Shown here in pieces: positions 34,291 to 44,770 of a DNA stretch of 64,000 nt (position 1 is the first letter of the stretch; every line of letters starts with the position of its first letter). A program made the translations under genes and the position numbers. The DNA is from Lactifluus volemus. Its lineage: Eukaryota; Basidiomycota; Agaricomycetes; Russulales; Russulaceae. The stretch is taken from contig WTXI01000089.1 in the NCBI GenBank assembly GCA_022376515.1, positions 62,001-126,000 on the forward strand. Reading direction: 5' to 3'. The notes below the pieces were generated by a model. The model was not told where the DNA came from. It saw only the letters and a program-made list of their open reading frames with translations, and made no database searches.

Positions 34291-37200
34291 TCAGAAGTAC
34301 TCGAGGCGCCCCTTGCCACGCCCTTTTCGCCTGGAGTCCAACACCTGTTCGACTTCGTATTCTTCCTCACCTTCTATTACGTCTGGGGCTGGTTCCGTGA
34401 AGGCCTGCCCATTTTCTTCCGTCTCCTTGTATGGTGATAGAAGGGACGCATGGAAGACCGGGTGGACACGTTTTTGACGCCACTGATCCGGGAGTTTCAG
34501 TTTGAAAACTACCGGGTTAATCACCTGAACCACTGGGAATGGGCCATATCTTTTTGGGGCTAACTTGGCGAAGGGGTGCGACGTTTTGAGGTTCTTTCCG
34601 TCTAGCCAAACTTGGTCTCCTTCCTTGAAGGGTTCATATGCTCGTCTACCCTTCTTTCGCACATTCCGCTTTTGGAGGAGGTCTTGCGCCCTTTGGATCG
34701 CTTGACGCGCTTGGTTACGTTTCTCCATCAGATAGTCTTTGCGCCGTTCTACTGCTGGCATCTTCCCTTCCTTATCGGTTTGCCACACCGTGGGTGTGTG
34801 TCCCATGAGTAAGTCGAACGGGGTTTGTTTTGTTGTTTCATTGATCCACGAGTTGTGGACGAACTGGGCTAGAGGCAACCAGCTGACCCAGTCATTCTGT
34901 TGGAAGTTTCCATAGACGCGCAGGTATTGTTCTAGCCACTGGTTCGTCCGTTCCGATTGGCCATCTGTTTGGGGGTGGTATGCCGTACTGATGTTCTGGT
35001 CAATCCCCAATTGTCTGCACAGTTCTCTCGTCCATTTTGATGCAAAGCGCGGATCGCGATCCGAGATCACCCGCTTCGGAGGGCCGTAATGGGGGAACAC
35101 CTTTTTGGCATAGCATCTCGCGACTCCTTCACTGTCGATGGTTTTGTTGCAAGGGATAAAGAATGCCGCCTTGCTACAGTCGTGGTCGGTGATGGTCAGA
35201 ATACTGTCGTAGCCTTGTGACTCTGGGAGATCTGTGATCAGGTCTAGGGCAATCGTCGAATATGGGGCGTAGCTTTGTTTCGGGGGAATGGGTACCAAGG
35301 GGACTTTGGGTCTGGTTGTGCCGCTCTTGGTGCTTTGACAAGTTGCACACCCCTGCACGTATTTGGTAACGAATGTTCTCATCGTGGGCCACCAGTAATC
35401 TTTAGCGATTGTGGACCAAGTCCTCATGATCCCGGATGCCCCGCCGTCTTGTGATCGTGGTACATTTGTAGAATGCTTCGATGCACTGTGGGGTCTTCTG
35501 GAACCGCCAATCGGTCGTGGTGATACCACTTGGTCCCAAAGCGTGTCCGGTGCTTTCGCACTCCTTCTGTTTTCGTCCACTCTTCCAACTGCTGTTGATG
35601 TTTCTCTTGAGCGCGCTCTACTTCTTGTTCTAATGACTGTTCCTCCGTAAAGAGGCGCACAAAGAGCTCTGGGGGCAAGACTAGCACATCCTCGTGGTCA
35701 TTCTCCCCCTGGTCGCATCCTGGTCGTCGTGACAGTGGGTCGGCCTTGTTAGTCTTCCCTGGTCGATGGACAATCTTCATGTTGTATTCTGCCATCTTAG
35801 GGATGTAGCGCGCCACTCGTCGACTGATCTTGTGCGCTTCCCGGTAGTACTGAAGGTTAGCGTGGTCGCTGACGACAGTGATGACGTGCGGGGAGCTTAA
35901 TAGTAGGTGCCGCCAGTGTTCCAAACCCCGGATCATTGCCAGTAGTTCCCGGTCGTGGATATCGTAGTTCCTCTCTGCTTGGTTGAATGTTCGCGAGTAG
36001 TATCCCACAGGACGCAACTTCTGATCCTTGTCCGGTTGGTGGAGAATTGCTCCACTAGCGTATTGTGACGCATCGACTTCTAAGACAAATGATTCGGCCA
36101 AGTTAGGTCTCTGTAGGACTGGGTCGCTAGTGACTGCCTTGATTAGTCGATCCACCGCTTGCGTACATTCCTCTGTCCACTCAAACTTGGTTGTCTTCTT
36201 TAGTAAGTTAGTCAGAGGTCTAGCAACATTGGCAAATCCTGGGATGAACTGCCGTTGATAGCCCAAGACTCCGAGCGTACTGCGGACCTCCCGTACTGAT
36301 TTCAGTCGTCGTGGCCACTCTGCTAGGCCGTGCTTCTTGCTAGGGTCGATGCGAATGGTGCCCTGGTCGATGACGTACCCCAGAAACTCGATCTCTCTTC
36401 TGGCGAACTGACATTTTTCCGGCTTCAGGAAGAGTGACTCCTTTTCCAGGACTTCTAGGTATTCTTTGGTGATTTGATCGTGCAGTTCTGGGTCGTCAGG
36501 GGTTACGATGAGGAAGTCGTCCAAGTACCAGTGAACCCAACGGGGGTATTTCTTTTTCAGATTAGCAAAGATGCGGTCTGCCATTCGTTGGAAGGCGGCG
36601 GGTGCGTTACACAATCCAAAAGGCATGACTTTGGCTTCAAACAGCCCCTCGTCTGTTTTCACTGCTGTGATCCACTGGCTGTCCGGGTGAATCCGAATGT
36701 TGTAATATCCATCTCTAATGTCAAACTTGGACATTAGCTTGGCGTCTCCCATTTGGTCGAAGATGGTGTCGATGCGGGGAAGGGGGTACACGTCCTTCAC
36801 CGTCCATTCGTTCACTTTTCGGTAGTCATAGACGGGTCTCAACTTCCCATCCTGCTTCTTGATGTAGAAGAAAGGGCTGGACCATGCGGATTTCGACCTC
36901 GTGATGTATCCTTTATCTTGCTGCTCTGTGAGAAACGTCCTCATCGATTTGGTTTCTTCCGCCGTTAATTTGTATGTCTTGCAATTGATTGTCTTCGGGG
37001 CATCTGGCAGAAGCGTGATAACAAGGTCCTCGGGGCGTGAAGGGGGAAAGCGTTTTGCCTCTTCTTCTGAGAAGACCTTGGCGTACTTCTGGAACTGCTC
37101 TGGCACGGCCACCTTGCTTTGCCCTTTTCCCTCTCGTTGAGCCCACTGTTGACTGAAACTTGTTTTACACATTTTCATCCTTTGAGCCGCCCACTTCAAC

Positions 37201-37658
37201 TTCCAACTTCGCCCGGTGGTGGATAGCTTGATAGGTGGCCCTCGAATCTTTCCTTCCTTCCAATTGATCTGAGGGTCAAACTCCCGCAACCAGGGATATC
37301 CCAGTATGATCCGATCTTCGCCTAAGTTTGTGATATAGAAGATCTGGGCGGCTTCTTTGCGTCCTTTGAGAATGTTAAGAAGACAGTAGCTGGTAATTTT
37401 ACCGTCTTGATTCTCCGTTCCGTCTACGTTGAACACCGTTCGTGGTTCCTGGAGGTTTATGGATCCCAGGCCTAGCTTTTCCACCATCCTTGGGTCGATG
37501 AAATTTTCTGTAGCACCACTGTCGAGTAGTGCTTTTTCGGCAGCCGTCTTGGTCGCACTCGTGAACAATAGGGGAATGTCCAGTGTATTGGTTCTCGAGA
37601 TACGACATATTTGAGTAAGACGGGCTCGTACCCAGGCTGCACGGGTCGAGCCATTCAA
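34291..37658 (-). CDS. pol: Pol polyprotein: protease, RT, RNase H, integrase, chromodomain (one-base breaks)
   Basis: Protease motif LLDSGATENFID near 37530. RT has YDYRKVNEWTVKDVYPLPRI and the YLDD box (WYLDDFLIV, near 36515). RNase H has FVLEVDASQYASGA and DIHDRELLA. The integrase zinc-binding H/C part and the core (DHDCSKAAFFIPC, then YHPQTDGQSERTNQ with catalytic residues) lie in 34291-35430, in another frame. The chromodomain starts EYEVEQVLDSRRKG near 34310. Frame breaks: one at about 35431 (CCCGGATC, one G short on the coding strand) and one at about 34291, where TGA interrupts the chromodomain. Pol starts in the -1 frame relative to gag, overlapping the gag stop. Confidence 0.92.
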
Positions 37659-39654
37659 AAATCCTCTTCTTCTACCAGCCCATCCAAGGCACCGTTGAAG
37701 GCTCCTTTCCCAATTTTGGCTCTGATGCTCCTGAGCATCTGGATGGGGTCCTCGTCGTCACCGACTTGCGTGGTTTCATCGTCCTCCTTCTTGCTAGCTC
37801 TAGCCCTGGGCTGCTGTGGCGGTTTGGGATTGCTTTGCCCTTTCTTTTTAGGGCAATCCCTGGAGAGATGTCCTTGCTCTTTGCAGAAGAAGCACCGTCC
37901 CTCCCTTCTCAGTCTTTGTTTTTCGTCCGCTTTAGCTGAGTCGGTTCTGGTGACATCGATGTCCATGGCCCAGGGATCTTTCTGAGGGGGGGTTTCCTTC
38001 TTCTTGGCCATGAGCTGGCTGGCCCACCGAGGGACATCTTTTCTGAAGCTGATTTCATGCTTCAACTGTTGGTATGCGTCGTGGTGCTGAGTGGCTAACT
38101 CTTGCCAGCCTCTCAGGGTGTTTGGGTTCGCCCCTACTTGTTTGAGCATACTGGTGAGGAGCCCCAGGTCCAGTCCTCTCTTGTACATTCTGATGGTGCC
38201 GTTGCTGTCGGCGTCCCATCCTGCCTTCTTCTTGAGACGATTGAACTCGGCTGTATACTGGGCCAGGTTTCCTTTCTTCATTTCTAGGTGTTCTAGCCTC
38301 GTAATCGCGTCGTCTTCTTCGTTGGTGTCTTTGAAGGCGTCATCTAAGGCATCCTCAAAGTTGGTCCACAGGATTTCTGCATTCTCTCCGTGCTGGACTA
38401 CTTCCTGTTCGATGGTGTCCAGGTAGTCTTGTACCCATGCCGACACTAGTGGTCCTTTAACCATTCCTAACATTGTCATGACGCGATTGTAGGGGATTAG
38501 CATGTCATCGTGGTTTCGGTTGATGGCTTTGTACATGCGCCATTCGGTTTTGAAGACGTCGTAAAGGCCCTTTTCTCCTTTAAACGGCGTTGGTGGTATC
38601 CCTTTTAGCCCGTTCCTCGGAGGAGCGACTGGTTGGGCCCCAACTGCTGCAGCTGCGGCGCCTCCGCCTCCACCGCCACCTCCGCCACCTCCGCCACCTC
38701 CGCCACCTCCGCCACCACCGCCTCCGCCACCACCTCCGCTTCCACCACCCTGGCTTGGTCCTGCCATTGCCGTGGTTTGGGTTGGCTGTGTCAAAGTTGC
38801 CGAGCGGGTGAACACGGGGGTTGGCGATGTGATACTAAGGGCACTCATGGCGCGGTCTATGGGGGTGACTGGGGTGATCAACGTAGGTTCTTCATTTTCT
38901 TGCGTAGGCGGGGGTTCTCTGGTTTGGCTGTCGTCAGAGGAGGAGTTTGCTCCTGCTGAATCTTGTCGGGGGGATGTCGTCCCGTCTCCGTCCTCGCTCT
39001 CGTCTTCGCTAGCTTCTGACGGCTGCAAGGAAGGGGGGAGGGCTAGTTCATTGAGGATGTAGTCGTATTTGGTGAACTTCATAGTGGGATCGGTCCAGTA
39101 CTCGCTGTTTGACCAGTAAATGTTGTACCACCGATTATTGATAAATTCGCAGGGGGATCTGTACTTGGTTCTTGACCCGGCTTCTTCGTGGTAGGAGTGA
39201 TAGGTTGTTGGTTTCTGGTATAATTGGTGCGTTTGTCTCCTGTCCTCTAAGAACCTGATGCTCCCCTTTTGTTCGATGGTTAGGTCGTCGTCCTCTCTGG
39301 GAATGACTCTAGTTCCTAGGTCGTCTTCGTTTGTATCCCAGACAACGATTAAAGACCCGTCGTTATTCCTGTCCAGCCTTGCACGTGAAAGGCGATATGA
39401 TCCCCCGGTAGATAGAGGATCAACGTGTTTCCTTGTTCAGATTGGAACAACTCTGTTCCTGCACCCAAGATTGCTTCTAGGTGCCCAATGGTGCGCACAC
39501 AGGAAATGCTGACTTCTTTCCAGCACCTTTGCTCCGATCTTCGTTTGGTGTTATACTGTTTCTGTATTGCCTCGTTCTTGTTCAAGTGTGCGTCAATCAA
39601 CAATTCTTTGATTCGCAGGTAGATTGGTTGTTGTAGATAGTCCCAAGTGGACAT
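37655..39654 (-). CDS. gag: Gag (capsid, CCHC knuckle)
   Basis: The ATG at 39654 lies 23 bases downstream of the 5' LTR. The N-terminal part (MSTWDYLQQPIYLRIKELL ...) and the main part are in different frames. The join falls at a G run at 39392-39396 (minus strand), where one more G would restore the frame. The main part has a Gly run of about 20 residues (near 38650-38720), a capsid region (PTPFKGEKGLYDVFKTEW ... LDDAFKD ... AEFNRLKKKAGWD) and a zinc knuckle CFFCKEQGHLSRDC near 37880. The stop TGA is at 37655-37657. Confidence 0.88.
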
Positions 39655-39665
39655 CTACTGGTAGG

Positions 39666-39677
39666 AGCTTCGGCTTT
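39666..39677 (-). promoter_or_regulatory. Primer binding site complementary to the element's own R region
   Basis: On the transcript strand the 12 bases directly after the 5' LTR are AAAGCCGAAGCT. The LTR contains the exact complement AGCTTCGGCTTT (transcript strand, 39922 to 39911). I do not recognise a match to a tRNA 3' end. Confidence 0.7.
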
Positions 39678-40193
39678 TGTTACGGCTCGACTAGGGCCGG
39701 GTCCCAACTAGGGTTCGAGTAATTCTGGTCTCTCCTAAGACCTAGGCTCAGGGTTACCCAAGGTAACGACGCGCAGAGCCCTGTGGTGTTGTAGCACAAC
39801 CACCAAGCTTCAGTAGCCTTATTAGGGCGTATAAGGGGGTAAGAGAAAGAGGGAAAAGGAGGGGAGGAGAGTTCTGTCTTTCAGGAGAGGGAAACAAGTC
39901 GATTTGAGTCAAAGCCGAAGCTGGGGTACAAGCTACCAGCTGAGGCCTACTTATACAATGTACGCTAATTGTTCTACCAGACTAGGGTGGACAATAAGCA
40001 AGGAGTCAAGACAATAGAACGCGCGGACAATAGAGACTCGGAACAATAACACTGGACTAACTGGGACAGACAATAGCACACTCAGAACAATAGAACAGTC
40101 AGCACAATAGAGACAATGTGGACGGGACGTCATCAGGATGAGTAACCGGGTCACGGGAAGCATAGGGTCCAACGTGTCCTGCATTCCGTAACA
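39678..40193 (-). repeat. 5' LTR with promoter
   Basis: 516 bp. On the transcript strand a TATAA box lies at 39955-39951, 33 bases before the predicted RNA start at 39922. U3 is about 39923-40193; R plus U5 is about 39678-39922. Seven ACAATA motifs and one ACAATG occupy 39991-40117 in U3. Confidence 0.9.
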
Positions 40194-40198
40194 TGTCC

Positions 40199-40552
40199 AT
40201 TGTCCAATCTGCGGCCATGTGCCACCTCGCCAACGCCTGTTCAACCGGCCCACACGGCCACTCTCACTCCGGGTTACTGCTTTGCTCACGGCCATCCATC
40301 CTCCCCGCCCCGCCCCCTCCACCTATGCCCGTCCAATCCGTGGCCACGCACCACCTCGCCTATGCCCATTCGGCCGGCTCAGATTTAGTTTGTCATTCTT
40401 GTGCCACTTGTGGGCAGTGGACACTATTACCTTGTCATTTACACTGGCATTTATGGACTCTGCTTAGATAGTAAACATCTGAGCCTATAAAGTTGTTTGA
40501 GCCTGAGACCTGAAAATATCTGAGACTTTGTTCAATTGTTTAGTGAGTGTCT
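40199..40552. other. hAT 3' region after the nested retroelement
   Basis: Continuation of the C-rich hAT 3' region (CGCCTGTTCAACC-like pieces related to 32050-32090). No gene was recognised. Confidence 0.5.
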
Positions 40553-40740
40553 AACCCATACCCTTACCCACCAGGTATGGGTTTTTCTGATACCCCCAGA
40601 CAACCCTGCGGGAAACCCATACCCTTACCCACCGGGTATGGGTTTTTCTGATACCCCCAGACAATCCTGCGGGAAACCCGTACCCGTGCCTGGGGTATGG
40701 GTTCTTCAGGGGTAGGGGTAGGGGTACCGCTGGAGATACC
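40553..40740. repeat. hAT right subterminal repeats
   Basis: Two direct copies of a 61-bp unit (AACCCATACCCTTACCC ... GGTATGGGTTTTTCTGATAC), starting at 40553 and 40614, plus a third partial unit. Together they make many ACCCATACCC/GGGTATGGG motifs, related to the left end. Such motifs are typical transposase binding sites in hAT elements; the binding is inferred. Confidence 0.75.
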
Positions 40741-40765
40741 CCAGGGTTACCCACGTCCATCACTA

Positions 40766-42631
40766 ATGCTAGCACAATTGCCCGGGCTGAACATGCGGTT
40801 ATTTGAACCTCAGCCTGCAGCAACGTGTAGGCTCGGTGCAAGTGGCCAGGAGGGTCTTGGTGGGTCTCGCAGGACATTTCAATTGCAGTCATGTCGATGC
40901 CAATCTTTGGAGCGGGCCAATTAGAATCTTCGACACTGGCATCAACCTAGAATGAGCTGAGAATGGAATTTACATAGCTTCCATATAAAATGAGCAAACC
41001 TTGATCACAGCAGTCACACGTGTTGTGATGTCGTGAGTAACCATTCCTCCACTTTTGATTGACATCATTGACTTCAACGTGATATAAAATCCAGGCTTGC
41101 GAGAGCTGCAGCCTCCACCGGGTTCTTCTGGATCTGGGTCATCTCCGCCATCATCGTTATCACCCCCCTCATTCTTTCCTCTTCCGGCCCCAGACCGGTC
41201 TTCCCTCGATTTCCCTTTTCCGCTGCGGTCGCTTTCACCATCTTCATCACGGCCAACGGTCCCTTTGCCTTCTGCGCCTGTACTTGTGCTGGAACTTGCA
41301 GTCCTTACTTTAAAACCACCAAGTGAAGACAAGTGACGGAACCTATGGGCAGGTGGGTCGACAGGCAGATAGTTGATACGTTCCCGGGTGTACACCACAC
41401 CAGGAAATGGGGTGAAAACAGATGTAAATGCCTTGCATACAGTTTGGTCATTGAAAGTAGGAAGATCTCCATTGACAGAAAGGTATATCTCCTCGACGAG
41501 TAGGCCTTCACGTAGTGCAGTCTCATTGAAGCCAACCTGCAGGACATACTCATCACTGAAACCGATGGTAGCAAATATGGCCTGGAGTTGTGTTTCCATT
41601 CTTAGGGCGTGAGTATATGCCTCATTTGCCATAATGTAAGGATTCATTCCTTTGTCGAGGTGCAGGCCACTGTTTGTCTGTGTGTCATGTTTCGGAACCG
41701 AAGTAGAAGACATGCTTCTTTCTATTTCTCCAGTTGGAGCACTCAGAGCTTGAACCACGTGATCACCGCCGCCAGACATGATAAAACGATTGAGTTGGAG
41801 AATGGGTTGCCAGCTTCCCTGGGAGACTTGAACCAATCCTATCAGATTGACATGTTCCGCCCCGATGCCAGTGCTGCCACCGATCCTCCACGCTGGATCG
41901 CGGCCATTCATCGGTGCTGCTTCCTGCCTCACGGAGTCACGGTTAAACATCACGTTTCCATAAGAAGCAAAATGGGGTTTGGCGGGCTCACGGCTAGGAA
42001 CAGGCACACCGCAGCTGCAACCCGCTTTGCCAATTTCTCGAGGGAAATCGTAGCGTGGGCTGGTGTTTGGTCCCTGGTCATGATTTGTCTGTACCAGTCG
42101 TCGTAACCAGGCCACTGGGAGGATAAATTAAGACGCTCAATGTTTGTCAGAAGTGCGAGTTGGGAAAGCGCCCACCTTGATGCGAATGTACGTCGTGGAA
42201 CAGCGCCCGACTGGGGCTGCATCGTGCGCACCCAACAGCGCCCAGCAGTCACCCCTTGCGGCGTGGATCAGGTTCAAGCCCAGGTCTACCCTATTGTGTT
42301 GAACGAAGAAGATAGGCATATGAAACGTCACATTGGTGTAGCGACGAGCGTCGGAAGGGTTATTTGGGCGCCAAAAGTGTTGTGGAACGACGGTGCCAGA
42401 AGGCCGAATGTGATAGTCGAGCAGCCAAGCAGGCCATCCATTAATATGGATAGAAGGAGAGACATTCTGTATAAAATTGGTGATAAAGAATGCGCCTGGC
42501 CATTGCGGAGAGTTAGTGGACTTGAGGGATCGGTAGTCGGACCCCCCCAAAAGGTGGGTGATGTACTGCTCCGCGCCCGCTGGACCAAACATTCGAGAAA
42601 TGTAGCCGTCATTGCGTAGATCCATCTCCAT
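40766..42631 (-). pseudogene. Gene D, 5' part (split by hAT)
   Basis: ATG at 42631 (MEMDLRNDGYISRMFGPAGA). Exon 1 runs to 42176 with QWPGAFFITNFIQ and PIFFVQHNRVDLGLNLIHAA. Exon 2 starts at 42114 (WPGYDDWYRQIMTRDQTPAH). A phase-0 intron with a GTGAGC donor lies near 42000-41930. Then come DPAWRIGGSTGIGAEHVNL and IGLVQVSQGSWQPILQL, a long Asp/Glu/Gly-rich segment (41090-41290), an intron at 40999-40947, and an exon running into the 8-bp target repeat at 40766-40773. I know no domain for it, but it resembles a family of conserved agaricomycete hypothetical proteins. The remaining codons lie in 26703-27447. Confidence 0.75.
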
Positions 42632-42772
42632 CTCCACCTGCAAGCTCCAAACGCTAGGACGTCAAAGGTGGTATGTAGAATGTCGCGGGAAAGGACAGAC
42701 AAGTTGCGGGTTTCGGAAGCCTGAGGAAAGAGCCCGGGCCGGAGGCCACGAGTCGCAGTTAAGGCATACCGT

Positions 42773-43499
42773 ATCCTCGTCCCATCCGCTATCGCTACGC
42801 CCCCTCCCGCCAAACCATCGCGAGCCGCACACCATCAGCTACCAACGACGCTCCATCAGGTTTGATATCATCGACGAATGGGGCGCCCGCTGGCGGGACA
42901 GTGACCGCACCTCCCGGGCCTACATCGCCCTCCCTTCGCCTCCATCCGGCGAGCCCCCTCCCGTTATCATGGGTGCGATGGGTTGCGAGCGTGCCATCGT
43001 CTCGACGCTCATAAGATTCATCACCGGACATGCCTTTGTTGGAGCGTACTCCGCACGCTTCCACCCCGACCAACCCGTTGGCTGCCCCTGCGGTGCCGCC
43101 CTCCGGACCATCGAACACGTCGTATCAACTCTTCGCCCAAGCACGTCGCGAGATCCTCCTACCAGTTGACCACGACTTATCCTTATCTCTCCCCATCCTC
43201 CTGGGCACATATCAGGGTGGTGAAGCCATGTCCTGTTTCCTCAAAGCCACACGGGCCTGCATGGTCCCAAGGCAAAACTGGGACCCAGGATAGTCACCAC
43301 GTAGTACCAGCATGTAAATAGTGCTTTTCCCCTCCCCCCTCCGTCCCATAACAGCCACGCTTCCGTCCAGTTTTCCGCTACCTACCCACGCTCCTCCCTC
43401 CGCCGCATCTTCCAATCCTGTACTCCGGGGACCGCGTCTTTGCCATACTACATGTTGCGGGATATACATGTAGACTTAAAAAAAAATCCTCGTCCCATC
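42773..43499 (+). mobile_element. 5'-truncated LINE with 13-bp target-site duplication
   Basis: Element 42786-43486 with a poly(A) tail at its right end, between two copies of ATCCTCGTCCCAT (42773-42785 and 43487-43499). The plus-strand remnant encodes an RNase H-like end (FDIIDEWGARWRDSDRTSRA) and the C-terminal finger (GYSARFHP-type segment, CPCG ... TIEHV) followed by ILLGTYQGGEAM and a stop near 43293. The coding frame is broken near 43140. Its 3' end differs from that of the LINE at 9067, so it is another family. Confidence 0.88.
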
Positions 43500-43930
43500 T
43501 TGCGTCCCATTCAAGTATTTCACACCCTCATTCACATCTCACACTGGCATCTCACTTCTCAGTGTCTATTGTTGGAGTGCCTCGTACATGTGTTCAGTTC
43601 TCAAAGGCACCCTCGAGGGCCTCACCACCTCGACTTCGATTGCGTGGCCGTCCGAGTGCGGAGTCCTCGATAGTCGTCGAATCATTTTCACTTCAACAAA
43701 TTGTCGTGTCCGAGACCTTATCGACTACTTTAGATTGAGCACACCTAGCCCTAGATTGTTTACACGATGACATCTTCCGCCTAGACCTGCCAGCTTCCAT
43801 GTGTGACATGCGCCGGTGTTCTGCAAGGCGCCATATTAAGGGCCCTTTGCTCTCGTTTGAGCCATTTGTCGAGGTGGTCTGATTAGAATCACTCTCAACA
43901 GTTCCTAATGAGCCCACCAAGCAAGTCCTC
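43500..43930. repeat. Duplicated non-coding segment, paired with 8060-8480
   Basis: Nearly identical to the segment next to the gene-D fragment at 7740-8050, which shows that gene D's 5' end and this flank were copied together. Confidence 0.7.
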
Positions 43931-44069
43931 TACCGGTCACGATAAACAAAATGTTGGTGCACCAAGCTAAGTCGATCCGCTCACTCATCTTTGGATGAGA
44001 TGCGAGTCTAGATTGGGATGTCTAGGCGATCACTTTCTCTCCGCCTGGTGAAAAACGTGAAAAACGCAT
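43931..44069. other. Short spacer
   Basis: About 140 bases with no recognised feature, between the duplicated segment and the A34.5 remnant. Confidence 0.4.
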
Positions 44070-44340
44070 ATATATAACACCACCGCGCAAACTCGATATC
44101 ATCATAATCCGCTGGAGCGCCGCTGCCTGCTGCGGGAGGTGTGTAGTAGGCGGTCGCCTCATCGCGGTTCGATATCCCGACAACAGCACTGGCAGCCTCA
44201 GCGTTCAGCGACGCCGCGTTTTATTTTCGAGACATTTTCTGATGGCTTCTTTTATTTTTTTGGTTTGATGTTAGAGGATGAAGCGATAGGCGTTGTTGGC
44301 GGTGCCATTGACGGGGGCGAGTGGCCCGGAATGCCGTAGA
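44070..44340 (-). pseudogene. A34.5 5'-end remnant
   Basis: Exon-1 codons from the start (MAPPTTPIASSSNIKPKK) to about DYDDIEFA, with the CACGTG promoter box kept near 44347. Exons 2 and 3 are absent. Confidence 0.75.
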
Positions 44341-44376
44341 AAGCCACGTGCCAGCTCGGCGAGCGCCGAGCGGGCC

Positions 44377-44620
44377 AGATTTCCTATCTCTCTGCAATAA
44401 ATGTTTATTTCACTCGCCGCTTCACTTCTTGAATCAAACCTATCCCCATCATCGTGAAAGAGGAAGATAATACATTGTAACTAGTTGCATCTGATGTAGT
44501 AGGGACGAAGCATGAAGTCAGGACAGGTCACGGTGAACTTGAACACGGTGTTTCGTCAACAGAGGGCTACATTACATAGTACGAACCTATGAAGGAAGTC
44601 ACCAAGAAATGCGGGAGAGA
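44377..44620. repeat. Dispersed repeat R, copy 4
   Basis: TTCCTATCTCTCTGCAATAA start, with the CCCATCATCGTG, GGTCACGGTGAAC and ACCAAGAAATGCGGGAGAGA parts. This is one of the longest copies. Confidence 0.6.
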
Positions 44621-44770
44621 ATAGTTATAGTTAGAGAATCTGAAGGAGAGTATGTGACAGTCATCAAAATGCGATCTGAGTATACAGTTCAACGACGATA
44701 AGCTGCTTAGTAGTATTTCAATATGATCCTGGCGGTCGTCATGAACAGTAGAATGGGTGTGTGAATGCGA

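Larger units (their letters stand above)
32411..40193 (-). mobile_element. Ty3/gypsy chromodomain LTR retrotransposon, full length
   Basis: Two 516-bp LTRs that look identical by eye (32411-32926 and 39678-40193), ends TGTTAC...GTAACA, and a 5-bp target duplication TGTCC (32406-32410 and 40194-40198). Coding runs on the minus strand, so the 5' LTR is the right-hand one. Order is gag, protease-RT-RNase H-integrase-chromodomain, then a long C-terminal extension. It is inserted in the 3' region of the hAT. Confidence 0.97.
27448..40765 (+). mobile_element. hAT DNA transposon carrying a nested Ty3/gypsy element
   Basis: Ends are imperfect inverted repeats: TAGGGTTGGACACGGGT on the left, and the right end reads TAGTGATGGACGTGGGT on the other strand (13 of 17 match). 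The flanking target duplication is ATGCTAGC, 8 bp, as expected for hAT (27440-27447 and 40766-40773). It encodes a BED-finger transposase on the plus strand (28390-31664). Without the nested 7.8-kb retroelement and its target copy it would be about 5.5 kb. Confidence 0.93.

Noticed and set aside
37611..39062. Several plus-strand open frames over gag and pol.
   Set aside because: They are antisense to well-supported gag and pol domains and contain no known motif.
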